From Rhodospirillales bacterium (lineage in GTDB: Bacteria > Pseudomonadota > Alphaproteobacteria > Acetobacterales > Acetobacteraceae), in contig JAGWZS010000100.1 of the NCBI GenBank assembly GCA_018971905.1, positions 1 to 6,681 on the forward strand: a stretch of DNA of 6,681 nucleotides, read 5' to 3'. Position 1 is the stretch's first letter. Each line of letters begins with the position of its first letter. A program made the position numbers and the translations under genes. Positions 1-6,543 of this stretch are shown here, piece by piece. The notes under the pieces were generated by a model. That model was not told where the DNA came from. It did no database searches and saw only the letters and a program-made list of their open reading frames with translations.

Positions 1-836
1 GCCAGCACATCCAGCTTGGAGAGCTTCACCCGGGTGGCCAGCGGGTCGCCATGGCGCAGCCTGGCGGTGAGCCGGTTGGCCAGCGCGCAAATAATCGCGG
101 TTTCAATCCGCAACCGGCGGGATTTCACGCGGCTGGGCAACGCGGCGGCCTCGCGGTTCAGGGCTTCCGTGGCGTCCAGCATTTTGTCGAACACGGCGCG
201 CAGGGCGGGAACTGTTTCGGGCCGGGCGATGTCGTCCGTGGTCAGGCCGGCTTCGCGCAGCCAGTCCTGCGGGATGTAGCAACGGTCCAGCTCGCGCAGA
301 TCCTTGGCGCAGTCCTGCAAATGGTTGAGCACCTGCAGGGAGGCGCATAGTGCGTCCGACGGGCCCCAGCTGTCGTGAGATTCGCCATGCACGTCCAGCA
401 CATAGCGGCCTACCGGGGCGGCGGAGTAGCGGCAATAGTGCAGCAGCTCGGCCCAGTTTTCGTAGCGCAGCTTGGTCACATCCTGCCGGAAGGCCACCAG
501 CAGCTCGCGCGCATGGGCGGCGGGCACACCGGATTCGGCCAAGGACTGGCGCAGCCTTGTGGCACTCACACTCCCTGTATCCTGCGCGCCGGTCAGCACC
601 GCTTCCATCGCGTCCAGCCGGGCGATTTTTTCCTCGGGCGGCAGGGTTGGGCTGTCCGAAATGTCGTCCGCGTTGCGGGCGAAAGCATAATAAGCGTGCA
701 CTCGCGTCCGCATGGGCTCGGCAATGAGCAGCGAGGCGACGGGGAAATTCTCGTCCCCTTTATCCTTGCCAGACCAGGCTTCCACGCTTTTGCCGCTCTT
801 GGCGCGGTTGGGGGCGGTGTTGTCGTTGGCGATCAT
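1..836 (-). CDS. hpnC: Squalene/hydroxysqualene synthase HpnC (3' end beyond window)
   Basis: This is a trans-isoprenyl diphosphate synthase of the squalene/phytoene synthase family, HpnC type. In the HpnCDE pathway HpnD makes presqualene diphosphate from farnesyl diphosphate, HpnC converts it to hydroxysqualene and HpnE reduces that to squalene for the hopene cyclase. The window holds 278 complete codons with no stop before position 1; family members are about 280-300 residues, so only a short tail is missing. The first Asp-rich motif is in YAFARNADDISD (residues 50-61; D57, D58, D61). The second is NHLQDCAKDL (171-180; D175, D179), followed by the family-typical RCYIPQDWL (185-193). The start is the ATG at 836, which overlaps the hpnB stop as ATGA and follows GGGGAG (847-842) by 5 bases. 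The HpnC rather than HpnD assignment rests on overall resemblance and on lying directly after hpnAB. Confidence 0.93.
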   Translation of the reverse strand, partial: MIANDNTAPNRAKSGKSVEAWSGKDKGDENFPVASLLIAEPMRTRVHAYYAFARNADDISDSPTLPPEEKIARLDAMEAVLTGAQDTGSVSATRLRQSLAESGVPAAHARELLVAFRQDVTKLRYENWAELLHYCRYSAAPVGRYVLDVHGESHDSWGPSDALCASLQVLNHLQDCAKDLRELDRCYIPQDWLREAGLTTDDIARPETVPALRAVFDKMLDATEALNREAAALPSRVKSRRLRIETAIICALANRLTARLRHGDPLATRVKLSKLDVL

Positions 837-1936
837 GAGGGCTCCCCGGCATAGGCGCGGTTTTTCCATTTGGCGCCAGCGCCGCGCCAGTGATTCACCG
901 CCGAGCCGATGGTGGCGGCCATGTAGAACAAGGCGATGCCGGGCAGGGCGACGGCATAGGCGCGGTTCACCTTATAGCGGTCCAGAGTCGGGAAGTAGGT
1001 GAGCGCCGCGATGGCCCAGATGGCCAGCCCCAGGGCCGCGCGCCAGCCAAAGCCGGTGCAGAGCGTGGCGAAGGGGAAGACCAGCCACACCAGCGCCAGC
1101 CCGATGATGGTGCCGGCGAGGATGACTGGCGAATAGCGCAATTGGGTGAAGGCAGTGCGGGCGATCATGTCCCATATATCCTTCAGGTTCGGGTACGGGC
1201 GGATGGAGGTGGCGAGCCCGGAATGGCCGAGATAGACCGGGCCGGTTTTCTTCACCTTCGAGGCCAGGGTTACGTCGTCGATCAACGCGCCCTGCATCGC
1301 CTCCAGCCCGCCGATGCGCTCCAGCGCCGCGCGTTTGATCAGCACCGTGCCGCCCGCCGCCGCCGCGACGCGCGACCGAGGGTCATTCACCTTCGTGAAG
1401 GGGTAGAGCATCTGGAAGAAATAGATGAAGGCGGGGATGAGGAGTTTCTCCGGCAGGGAGGTGCAGTTCAGCCGCACCATCTCGGAGACCATCTCCAGCC
1501 GGTCCGTCTCCAGTTTCGCCACCAGCGTGGCGAGGTGGCGCGGGTCGTGGGTGATGTCCGCGTCCGCGAACAAAATCATGGATGCTGAGCTTGCCGCCAC
1601 ACCCTGGGAGAGCGCCCAGAGCTTGCCGGACCAGCCAAGGGGTTTTTCCTGCCCGGTGAGGATGCTCAGGCGCTCATGCACGCCCGCCGCAGCTGCCGTG
1701 CCGTCGGTTGAATTATCGTCCACCAGGATGACGCGGAAAGTTCCGGGATAATCCTGCGCCACCAGCGAGGCGATGACCGGGGCGATGGTTGCCACCTCAT
1801 CCCGGGCGGGGATGATGATGTCCACATCTGGCGCCTCTTGCGGCATGGCGGGGGTGAGTTCGGGTGCTGAATCCCAGAAGCGGCCATGGAAAAAGGCAAG
1901 GTAGAGCCAGATGGCGAAAGCGAGCAGCAGGATCAT
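833..1936 (-). CDS. hpnB: Hopanoid-associated membrane glycosyltransferase HpnB
   Basis: This is a 367-residue family-2 (GT-A fold) glycosyltransferase of the HpnB type, which is consistently encoded beside hopanoid genes; its exact donor and acceptor are not established. A hydrophobic N-terminal anchor (about residues 2-16) precedes the catalytic domain. That domain has IIIPARDE (40-47), the nucleotide-binding VDDNSTDGT (72-80), a DXD metal site FADAD (123-127), an IDD acidic motif (219-221) and TQLRY (264-268) in the place of the Q/RxxRW motif. Three C-terminal membrane spans follow (about 269-294, 298-315 and 327-345), then a basic tail with AKWKNR (355-360). The enzyme probably works at the cytoplasmic face of the inner membrane on a lipid or hopanoid acceptor. 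The ATG overlaps the hpnA stop as ATGA, and the stop overlaps the hpnC start in the same way. Length and topology agree with the family. Confidence 0.94.
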   Translation of the reverse strand: MILLLAFAIWLYLAFFHGRFWDSAPELTPAMPQEAPDVDIIIPARDEVATIAPVIASLVAQDYPGTFRVILVDDNSTDGTAAAAGVHERLSILTGQEKPLGWSGKLWALSQGVAASSASMILFADADITHDPRHLATLVAKLETDRLEMVSEMVRLNCTSLPEKLLIPAFIYFFQMLYPFTKVNDPRSRVAAAAGGTVLIKRAALERIGGLEAMQGALIDDVTLASKVKKTGPVYLGHSGLATSIRPYPNLKDIWDMIARTAFTQLRYSPVILAGTIIGLALVWLVFPFATLCTGFGWRAALGLAIWAIAALTYFPTLDRYKVNRAYAVALPGIALFYMAATIGSAVNHWRGAGAKWKNRAYAGEPS

Positions 1937-2928
1937 GCAAGCATTCCTTCCTTGCGGAACCAGATGAGCGCGTCCTCCACTGCCCGTGCGGCGGGGCGGG
2001 GGGTGTAGCCCAGCTCGGTTTTGGCCTTTTCCGACGAGAAAAACATCTTTTTCCGCGCCATGTGCAGGATGTCGGGGGTCATCAACGGGGTTTTGCCGGT
2101 GCGTTCGGCGATGCGCTCCATCACCCAGGCCAGCGGCATCAAGGGTGCCACCGGCAGGCGCAGCCTCGGCGCCTTGCGCCCGCTATGTGCTGCCACCAGG
2201 GCCAGCAGGTCACGCAGCATCAGATCCTCGCCGCCGAGAATATAGCTCTCACCCCGGCGGCCTGTCTTCAGCGCCAGAAGATGCCCGGCCGCCACATCGT
2301 CCACATGCACCAGGTTCAGCCCGGTATCCACATAGGCGGGCATTTTGCCCCGCGCGGCGTCCAGCACCATCTGGCCGGTGGGGGTGGGCTTGATGTCCCC
2401 CGGACCTACGGGGGTGGAGGGATTCACGATCACGATGTTCTGCGCCTGCGCCAGTTCTCGCACGCCCTGCTCTGCATCGTATTTGCTCAGCTTGTAGGCG
2501 CCCACATGATGCTCGGGCTTGATCGGCGTTGCCTCGGTGGCGGGCGTGCCATCGGCTGTCAACCCAAGGGCGGCGACGGAGCTGGTATAGACCGAGCGCT
2601 CCACCCCCGCCTTCGCGGCCGCGCGCAGCAGGGCCAGCGTGCCATCTATGTTCACTTTGCGCATCGCGGCCACATCCGGCACCCAGAGCCGGTAATCCGC
2701 CGCCACATGCAGCAGGTAGCGGCAGCCTTGCAGCGCGGCAGGAAAGCTCGCGGGGTCGGCAAGGTCGAGATATGCCACCTCCGCCTCCAGCCCGGTGAGG
2801 TTACTCCGGCTGGACCCGCGCCGGGCGGTGACGCGCAGCTTATAGCCAGCAGCCCTTGCCGCGCGGGCCACGGCCGCGCCCACAAACCCGGTCGCCCCTG
2901 TCACCAGCACCAGATCGTCTTGCGCCAC
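1933..2928 (-). CDS. hpnA: Hopanoid-associated sugar epimerase/dehydratase HpnA
   Basis: This is an extended short-chain dehydrogenase/reductase, close to dihydroflavonol reductases and NAD-dependent sugar epimerases, of the HpnA type found at the head of hopanoid operons. Its substrate is not established; a nucleotide-sugar or hopanoid-bound sugar is usually assumed. From the GTG at 2928 it has 331 residues, close to the usual length. The NAD(P)-binding Rossmann motif is TGATGFVG (10-17). The catalytic triad region shows TSS (115-117) and YKLSK (145-149, the YxxxK pair Y145/K149). The family-typical NPSTPVGPGD follows (169-178). No signal peptide or membrane span is evident, so it is cytoplasmic. 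The start is uncertain: GTG 2928 places the first beta strand normally, while an in-frame ATG at 2970 would add 14 residues (MALAGWQNNTGLKR). Neither has a strong ribosome binding site. The frame stays open to 3681, but that extension runs antisense through the neighbouring gene and is not credible. It is first of the hpnABC unit and divergent from the diiron gene. Confidence 0.93.
   Translation of the reverse strand: MAQDDLVLVTGATGFVGAAVARAARAAGYKLRVTARRGSSRSNLTGLEAEVAYLDLADPASFPAALQGCRYLLHVAADYRLWVPDVAAMRKVNIDGTLALLRAAAKAGVERSVYTSSVAALGLTADGTPATEATPIKPEHHVGAYKLSKYDAEQGVRELAQAQNIVIVNPSTPVGPGDIKPTPTGQMVLDAARGKMPAYVDTGLNLVHVDDVAAGHLLALKTGRRGESYILGGEDLMLRDLLALVAAHSGRKAPRLRLPVAPLMPLAWVMERIAERTGKTPLMTPDILHMARKKMFFSSEKAKTELGYTPRPAARAVEDALIWFRKEGMLA
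1944..1953 (-). promoter_or_regulatory. Shine-Dalgarno of hpnB inside hpnA
   Basis: Read on the minus strand this is AAGGAAGGAA, a purine-rich ribosome binding site within the last codons of hpnA. It lies 8 bases before the hpnB ATG (1936-1934) when measured from its GGA core. It fixes the hpnB start at the ATGA overlap and suggests that hpnB can recruit ribosomes itself as well as through coupling. Confidence 0.7.
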
Positions 2929-3033
2929 TCTTTTTAACCCCGTGTTGTTCTGCCACCCCGCCAGGGCCATATACCCGCCAGGACGCAGCTTGTAGAACCT
3001 ATTGCAGCTTTTGGCGCAACATTGAGGATGCAG
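2929..3033. promoter_or_regulatory. Divergent intergenic region expected to hold both promoters
   Basis: About 105 bases separate the hpnA GTG from the ATG of the ferritin-like gene, or about 63 if hpnA starts at 2970. Because the two transcription units diverge here, promoters for both should lie in this stretch or overlap the adjacent coding starts. It is locally richer in A and T than the flanking genes. I could not pick a convincing -35/-10 pair on either strand, nor a clear operator palindrome. Shared control of the hopanoid operon and the diiron/HpnL pair is therefore an inference from layout only. Confidence 0.5.
3023..3027 (+). promoter_or_regulatory. Shine-Dalgarno fixing the diiron gene start
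   Basis: TGAGG at 3023-3027 lies 6 bases before the ATG at 3034. Two other in-frame starts are possible: TTG at 3022, which overlaps this motif, and ATG at 3028, which touches it. Spacing therefore favours 3034. Confidence 0.6.
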
Positions 3034-3981
3034 ATGTACGATCTTCCCCTTGCCCCGACCGAAACCGCGGCCAGTGAAGAGGAGGTGATCTCCGCAGATT
3101 TTCAGGCGCGCCATTGGGTGTTTCCAGAGCCTGGCGCGATCAAGGTGGGGTCTGAGGCGCATTACCGTATGTTTACGGCCTTGCTGGGCGCCACCTACAA
3201 CCCCTACAAACCCGCCGTGCTGGACTGGCCGAAGCTGGACGCGGACACGCTGAGGCGCATCACCTCCCTGCCGATCTGGGATATCGCGGTGCAGACGGAG
3301 ATCAAAGCGGCGGCGCGGATCGCCTTTTATTCCCAGACCGTGCCGCACGAGGCGTTGCGCGCGGCGCTGCTGCACATGGCCGGTGAGGAGGCGAGGCATA
3401 AGGATGTGCTCTCCCGCCTGGTGGCGGCCTATGACATTTCGATGGAACCTGAGCCCTATTACGCCTTGCCGAACGACGCGGAGTGGGGCTGGCTGGTGAC
3501 CGGTTTCTCTGAATGTATCGACAGTTTCTTCGCTTACGGGCTGTTCGAGATGGCCAAGCGTTCCGGCTATTTCCCTGAAAAACTGGTGGAGACCTTCGAG
3601 CCTGTGGTGCAGGAGGAAGGACGGCATATTCTGTTCTTCGCCAATTGGTTGGCCTGGCACCGGGCGAATCTGCCCTGGCACCGGCGGGTATTCTTCGAGC
3701 TGAAAGTGTGGGCGGTGTGGGGGTTCTTGATCTATGAGCGGATCGGCATCGCCAAGGATGTGGACGGGCTGGAAGGGGCGGATGCCAATTTCACCATGAA
3801 CGGTTCTGCCGCGCTGAACGAAAACATGGATCCAGCGGCATTTTTGGCAATTTGCCTGGAAGAGGATAAGAAGCGCATGGCAGGCTACGATTTGCGCCTT
3901 AAGCGCCCCACCACGATGCCGTTTCTGGGGCGCATGGGCTTAACCGCCCTGCGCTTGAAGCAACGCATCATGGGGCGCTGA
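3034..3981 (+). CDS. Ferritin-like diiron protein of unknown function in hopanoid locus
   Basis: This 315-residue protein is recognisable as a member of the ferritin-like (four-helix bundle, carboxylate-bridged diiron) superfamily. I cannot name its specific function. The ligand pattern is complete and correctly spaced: E89 (in QTEIKAA), E119-A-R-H122 (in AGEEARHKD), E160 (in GFSECID) and E195-G-R-H198 (in QEEGRHILF). These are two E...ExxH half-sites, as in diiron oxygenases, desaturases and rubrerythrin relatives. There is no signal peptide. A hydrophobic stretch (about 220-240) after the last ExxH could touch the membrane. The C-terminus is basic (KRPTTMPFLGR onward). Iron storage is less likely than redox chemistry, because the chain is much longer than ferritins and genomic neighbours are lipid genes. 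It is divergent from hpnA and 8 bases upstream of the HpnL-type gene, with which it is probably co-transcribed. Oxidation, desaturation or hydroxylation of a hopanoid or other lipid is a hypothesis from context. Confidence 0.85.
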   Translation: MYDLPLAPTETAASEEEVISADFQARHWVFPEPGAIKVGSEAHYRMFTALLGATYNPYKPAVLDWPKLDADTLRRITSLPIWDIAVQTEIKAAARIAFYSQTVPHEALRAALLHMAGEEARHKDVLSRLVAAYDISMEPEPYYALPNDAEWGWLVTGFSECIDSFFAYGLFEMAKRSGYFPEKLVETFEPVVQEEGRHILFFANWLAWHRANLPWHRRVFFELKVWAVWGFLIYERIGIAKDVDGLEGADANFTMNGSAALNENMDPAAFLAICLEEDKKRMAGYDLRLKRPTTMPFLGRMGLTALRLKQRIMGR

Positions 3982-3989
3982 ACATTTCC

Positions 3990-4982
3990 TTGTCTGGTAA
4001 AAATAAACTTGTCCCCGCCGCGCTCACGCTGGCGGGTTTGGCGGTCGTCACAGGTCTGGTGATTTATTACGGGGCAGGAGGCGTGCTGCGCGCACTCACC
4101 TCGGTTAGTGCCGCCGGGCTGGCGGGGTATATCGCGGCACAACTTGCCCTGTTGCTGGGCCTTGGTGGAAGTTGGCGCCTATTGCTGCGGTCGCGCCAGA
4201 AGGGGTCGTTTCTGCTCTGTGTCTGGGGGCGGGCGGTGCGCGACGCCACGGGGGAGTTTCTGCCCTTTTCGCAGGTGGGCGGCTATGTGCTGGGGGCCAG
4301 GGTGATCAGGCTTGGCGGGGTGGCCACGGCGGATGCCGTTGCCTCGACGCTGGGGGATGTGACCACCGAATTTCTGGCCCAGCTGGTTTTTGTTGGCATC
4401 GGGTTGGTGCTGCTGGCGCATAAGGTTCCCCATTCCGAGTTGCTGATGCCGGTGAGCATCGGGCTTGCGGTGGCGGTGGCGCTGGGCGTGGGGCTGATTG
4501 TGGCGCAACGCGGGTCTGGCACCAAGCTGTTCAGCGCCCTGGCGTTGCGCATCGCGGGCACCACAGGGCAGGGAACGGTAGGCCATTTTGAGCGGCTGCA
4601 AGCCACGCTGGATAACATGTACACCCAGCATTACCGGCTGGCGTGTGCGGCGTTTGTGCACCTGCTCTGCTGGCTTGGCACCGGCACGGCGTCTTACATC
4701 GGGTTTCAGGCGCTGGGCGTGAACCTCACCTGGCCGGATGCCGTGTGCATCGAGGCTATGCTCCATGCCATCATGGCGCTGGCCTTCTTCATTCCTGGCC
4801 GCGTGGGCGTGCAAGAGGCCGCCTACACGCTACTGGGCGGGCTGTTCGGCATCCCGCCGGATATCGCCTTGTCACTCTCTTTGTTGCGCCGGGCGAGAGA
4901 TTTCATCATCGCCGTGCCGGTGTTGGTTGTATGGCAGGGGCTGGAGGCACGGCAGCTTAAGGTGAACATGAATGCCGGGTGA
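3990..4982 (+). CDS. hpnL: HpnL-type flippase-like integral membrane protein
   Basis: This 330-residue polytopic inner-membrane protein belongs to the family that shares the membrane domain of lysylphosphatidylglycerol synthase (MprF), annotated as flippase-like or HpnL in hopanoid clusters. Hydrophobic spans are visible at about 8-28, 42-66, 128-145, 152-172, 217-240, 252-268 and 302-316. Family signatures are RDATGEFLPFSQVGGY (84-99) and the C-terminal FIPGRVGVQEAAYTLLGG (267-284), followed by SLLRRARDF (297-305). HpnL proteins are thought to move hopanoids or related lipids across or between membranes; the biochemistry is not settled. The first usable start is TTG at 3990, 8 bases after the previous stop. 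It has no good Shine-Dalgarno sequence, so translation may be coupled to the diiron gene. Later starts would remove the first membrane span. The gene name rests on family resemblance plus the adjacent hpnABC. Confidence 0.8.
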   Translation: MSGKNKLVPAALTLAGLAVVTGLVIYYGAGGVLRALTSVSAAGLAGYIAAQLALLLGLGGSWRLLLRSRQKGSFLLCVWGRAVRDATGEFLPFSQVGGYVLGARVIRLGGVATADAVASTLGDVTTEFLAQLVFVGIGLVLLAHKVPHSELLMPVSIGLAVAVALGVGLIVAQRGSGTKLFSALALRIAGTTGQGTVGHFERLQATLDNMYTQHYRLACAAFVHLLCWLGTGTASYIGFQALGVNLTWPDAVCIEAMLHAIMALAFFIPGRVGVQEAAYTLLGGLFGIPPDIALSLSLLRRARDFIIAVPVLVVWQGLEARQLKVNMNAG

Positions 4983-4989
4983 ACTTCCT

Positions 4990-5015
4990 GAAACGGCGCT
5001 TGCCGGGTAAACGTC
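4990..5015 (+). promoter_or_regulatory. Possible EcfG-type stress promoter upstream of GlsB-like gene
   Basis: GAAAC (4990-4994), a 17-base spacer and CGTC (5012-5015) each differ by one base from the GGAAC / CGTT elements of alphaproteobacterial general-stress sigma (EcfG) promoters. The implied transcript would start about 35-40 bases before the ATG at 5060. Small membrane proteins of this family are often stress-induced, which fits. Two mismatches in such short motifs can easily occur by chance, so this is tentative. Confidence 0.25.
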
Positions 5016-5045
5016 TGCCGCCCATCTCCTGGACAGACTAAATTT

Positions 5046-5052
5046 AAGGAGG
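5046..5052 (+). promoter_or_regulatory. Strong Shine-Dalgarno of the GlsB-like gene
   Basis: AAGGAGG lies 7 bases before the ATG at 5060. It is the best ribosome binding site in the window and points to high translation of a small, abundant membrane protein. Confidence 0.8.
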
Positions 5053-5059
5053 CGCAATC

Positions 5060-5317
5060 ATGTCAATTCTCGGGTGGATCGTACTTGGCCTTATTGCCGG
5101 CTGGATCGCCAGCCATATTGTGGATAATGGCGGCCGCGGCCCAGTGATTGACATTGTTCTGGGTATCGTCGGCGCGCTGGTGGGCGGCTGGATCTTCGCC
5201 GCGCTGGGCGCCGTGCCGGTGACTGGTTTCAACCTGTGGTCGCTGTTTGTCTCGGTTGTTGGCGCGGTGGTCGTGCTGGTCATCTACCACGCCATTGCCG
5301 GGCGGCGGGCTTTGTAG
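5060..5317 (+). CDS. GlsB/YeaQ/YmgE family small membrane protein
   Basis: This 85-residue, very hydrophobic protein belongs to the GlsB/YeaQ/YmgE (transglycosylase-associated) family of small inner-membrane proteins. The family is commonly linked to stress responses, but its molecular role is not settled. It opens with the family-typical MSILGWIVLGLIAGWIAS, then a short polar turn (HIVDNGGRGP, about 19-28). Two more Gly-rich spans follow, about 30-51 (DIVLGIVGALVGGWIFAALG) and 57-79, and it ends with a basic tail, AGRRAL. The length matches the family. It has its own strong ribosome binding site and a terminator 21 bases after the stop. It therefore looks like an independent single-gene unit rather than part of the hopanoid cluster. 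Confidence 0.92.
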   Translation: MSILGWIVLGLIAGWIASHIVDNGGRGPVIDIVLGIVGALVGGWIFAALGAVPVTGFNLWSLFVSVVGAVVVLVIYHAIAGRRAL

Positions 5318-5337
5318 CCTCTTCTCATACGTAACGC

Positions 5338-5365
5338 GGAAAAGGGGGCTTGTGCCCCTTTTTCC
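5338..5365 (+). terminator. Rho-independent terminator after the GlsB-like gene
   Basis: A 12-base-pair stem (5338-5349 with 5354-5365, one G-U pair) closes a four-base TTGT loop. The right arm carries GCCCC followed by TTTTT (5359-5363), and the left arm mirrors this with AAAA, so it could also act weakly on the opposite strand. It follows the stop at 5317 by about 20 bases and separates the GlsB-like gene from the MFS gene. Confidence 0.85.
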
Positions 5366-5424
5366 TTGGGTGGGTTGAAAAGTGCCGTCTTGCCGCTGGC
5401 GCCGCCGCGGGATAACGCTCTGCC

Positions 5425-6540
5425 ATGCAAGCCAAACTCTGGACCGCGCGGCTCGTGTTTTTCATGGCGGGCATTGGCATTACGGTCTGGGCGATCGTCA
5501 TTCCCTACGTCAAAATTCGGTTTCATTTGGGAGACGGCACGCTCGGCCTGGTGCTGCTGGCCGGTGGCACGGGCGGTGTTTCGGTGATGCCGCTGGCGGG
5601 CATGGCGGTGGCGCGCTGGGGCAGCCGTAATTGCATTATTGGCACGGCGTTGCTGATGTGCCTGCTGTTGCCGGCTCTTGGCGCCGCGCCCTCGCCACTG
5701 GTGTTCACTGCCCTTCTGTTCATCTACGGCGCGAATTTCGGCACGCTTGATGTGGCGATCAATGCTCAGGGCGCGGTGGTGGAGGCGCTGTCCGGCCGGC
5801 TGCATATGTCTGGTTTCCACGCCTGCTACAGCCTGGGCACACTGGCCAGCGCGCTGGTGGCCAGTCTGATGCTAAAGCTGGGTGGCACGGTGCCGATGCT
5901 GTGTGTGTTCAGCGCCGCGGCGGTATTGGCCGGGTTGACGCAATGTTTCCGCCTGGTGCCAAAAAGCGGCGATGCCCCGCCTGCTGACCGGCATTTTGCC
6001 CGGCCAAACCGCCGGGCGCTTGTTCTGGGCTTCTGTTGTTACGCTGCCTTCATGACCGAAGGCGCCTGCACGGATTGGAGCGCTATTTTCCTGCGGTTTG
6101 CGCGCCACATGGCGATTGATGAAGCGACACTGGGTTATGCCGCCTTCGCGGTGATGACGGCGCTGGCACGGCTCACCGGAGACCGGCTGGCCATGCGGCT
6201 GGGGCAACCGGCGGTGTTACGCCTGGGGGTGGCGCTGGGGGTGGTGGGGTTTGCTTTGGCCATTCTGGTTCATTCCGGGCTTGCCGGGGTTATCGGCTTT
6301 GGGCTGGTGGGGTTTGGCACCGGCAACATGGCGCCGCTGCTGTTCAGCGCGGCGTCGCGGGTGCCGGGCATGGCGGCGCATCATTCCATGCCCGCCGTGG
6401 TGGCCATCGGCTATGCCGGATTCCTCACAGGGCCGGTGATGATCGGGTTTGTATCCAGCCATGCGGGTCTGGGTGCCGCCTTCGGGGTGGATGCGGTGCT
6501 GCTGGGCCTGGCTTTTGGGGGGGCGCGCGCTGTGGCTTAG
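5425..6540 (+). CDS. YbjJ-like MFS transporter
   Basis: This 371-residue major facilitator superfamily protein is polytopic with about 11-12 hydrophobic spans, and its N-terminal half resembles the YbjJ-type subfamily. Visible marks are the motif-A-like loop GMAVARWGSR (59-68) after the second span, DVAINAQG (109-116), SGFHACYSLGTL (129-140) and the second-half EGACTDWSAIFL (212-223). The equivalent loop in the second half is RLTGDRLAMRLG (249-260). A polar cytoplasmic linker (about 176-197) separates the two halves. The substrate cannot be told from sequence. The ATG at 5425 lacks a convincing Shine-Dalgarno sequence, but the next ATG (5464) would cut the first span. At the 3' end a run of seven G (6517-6523) is followed by GARAVA and a TAG. 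The TA of that stop appears to be the insertion site of an IS630-type element, so the last residues may not be the ancestral ones. Confidence 0.9.
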   Translation: MQAKLWTARLVFFMAGIGITVWAIVIPYVKIRFHLGDGTLGLVLLAGGTGGVSVMPLAGMAVARWGSRNCIIGTALLMCLLLPALGAAPSPLVFTALLFIYGANFGTLDVAINAQGAVVEALSGRLHMSGFHACYSLGTLASALVASLMLKLGGTVPMLCVFSAAAVLAGLTQCFRLVPKSGDAPPADRHFARPNRRALVLGFCCYAAFMTEGACTDWSAIFLRFARHMAIDEATLGYAAFAVMTALARLTGDRLAMRLGQPAVLRLGVALGVVGFALAILVHSGLAGVIGFGLVGFGTGNMAPLLFSAASRVPGMAAHHSMPAVVAIGYAGFLTGPVMIGFVSSHAGLGAAFGVDAVLLGLAFGGARAVA

Positions 6541-6543
6541 AGC

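Noticed and set aside
890..1588. 232-codon plus-strand open frame
   Set aside because: It is a shadow of hpnB, with low-complexity Arg/Gly/Asp content and no recognisable fold.
1864..2937. 357-codon plus-strand open frame
   Set aside because: It is antisense to hpnA and hpnB, is rich in His/Gly/Arg with no domain-like pattern, and the minus strand carries clear Rossmann and YxxxK motifs.
2990..3019. Possible -35/-10 pairs for hpnA or the diiron gene
   Set aside because: TTGCGC on the minus strand and TTGTAG on the plus strand lack acceptable -10 partners at 16-18 bases; no specific promoter could be supported.
2929..3681. Upstream extension of the hpnA frame on the minus strand, to 582 residues in total
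   Set aside because: It runs antisense through the diiron gene, whose ligand motifs show that the plus strand is coding. High G+C readily keeps antisense frames open, and the extension resembles no family.
4994..5005. Small hairpin CGGC-GCTT-GCCG after hpnL, considered as a terminator
   Set aside because: Only four base pairs and no T run follow; it is too weak for intrinsic termination.
5284..5820. 178-codon minus-strand open frame
   Set aside because: It crosses the terminator and lies antisense to the MFS gene; its composition is typical of a shadow frame.
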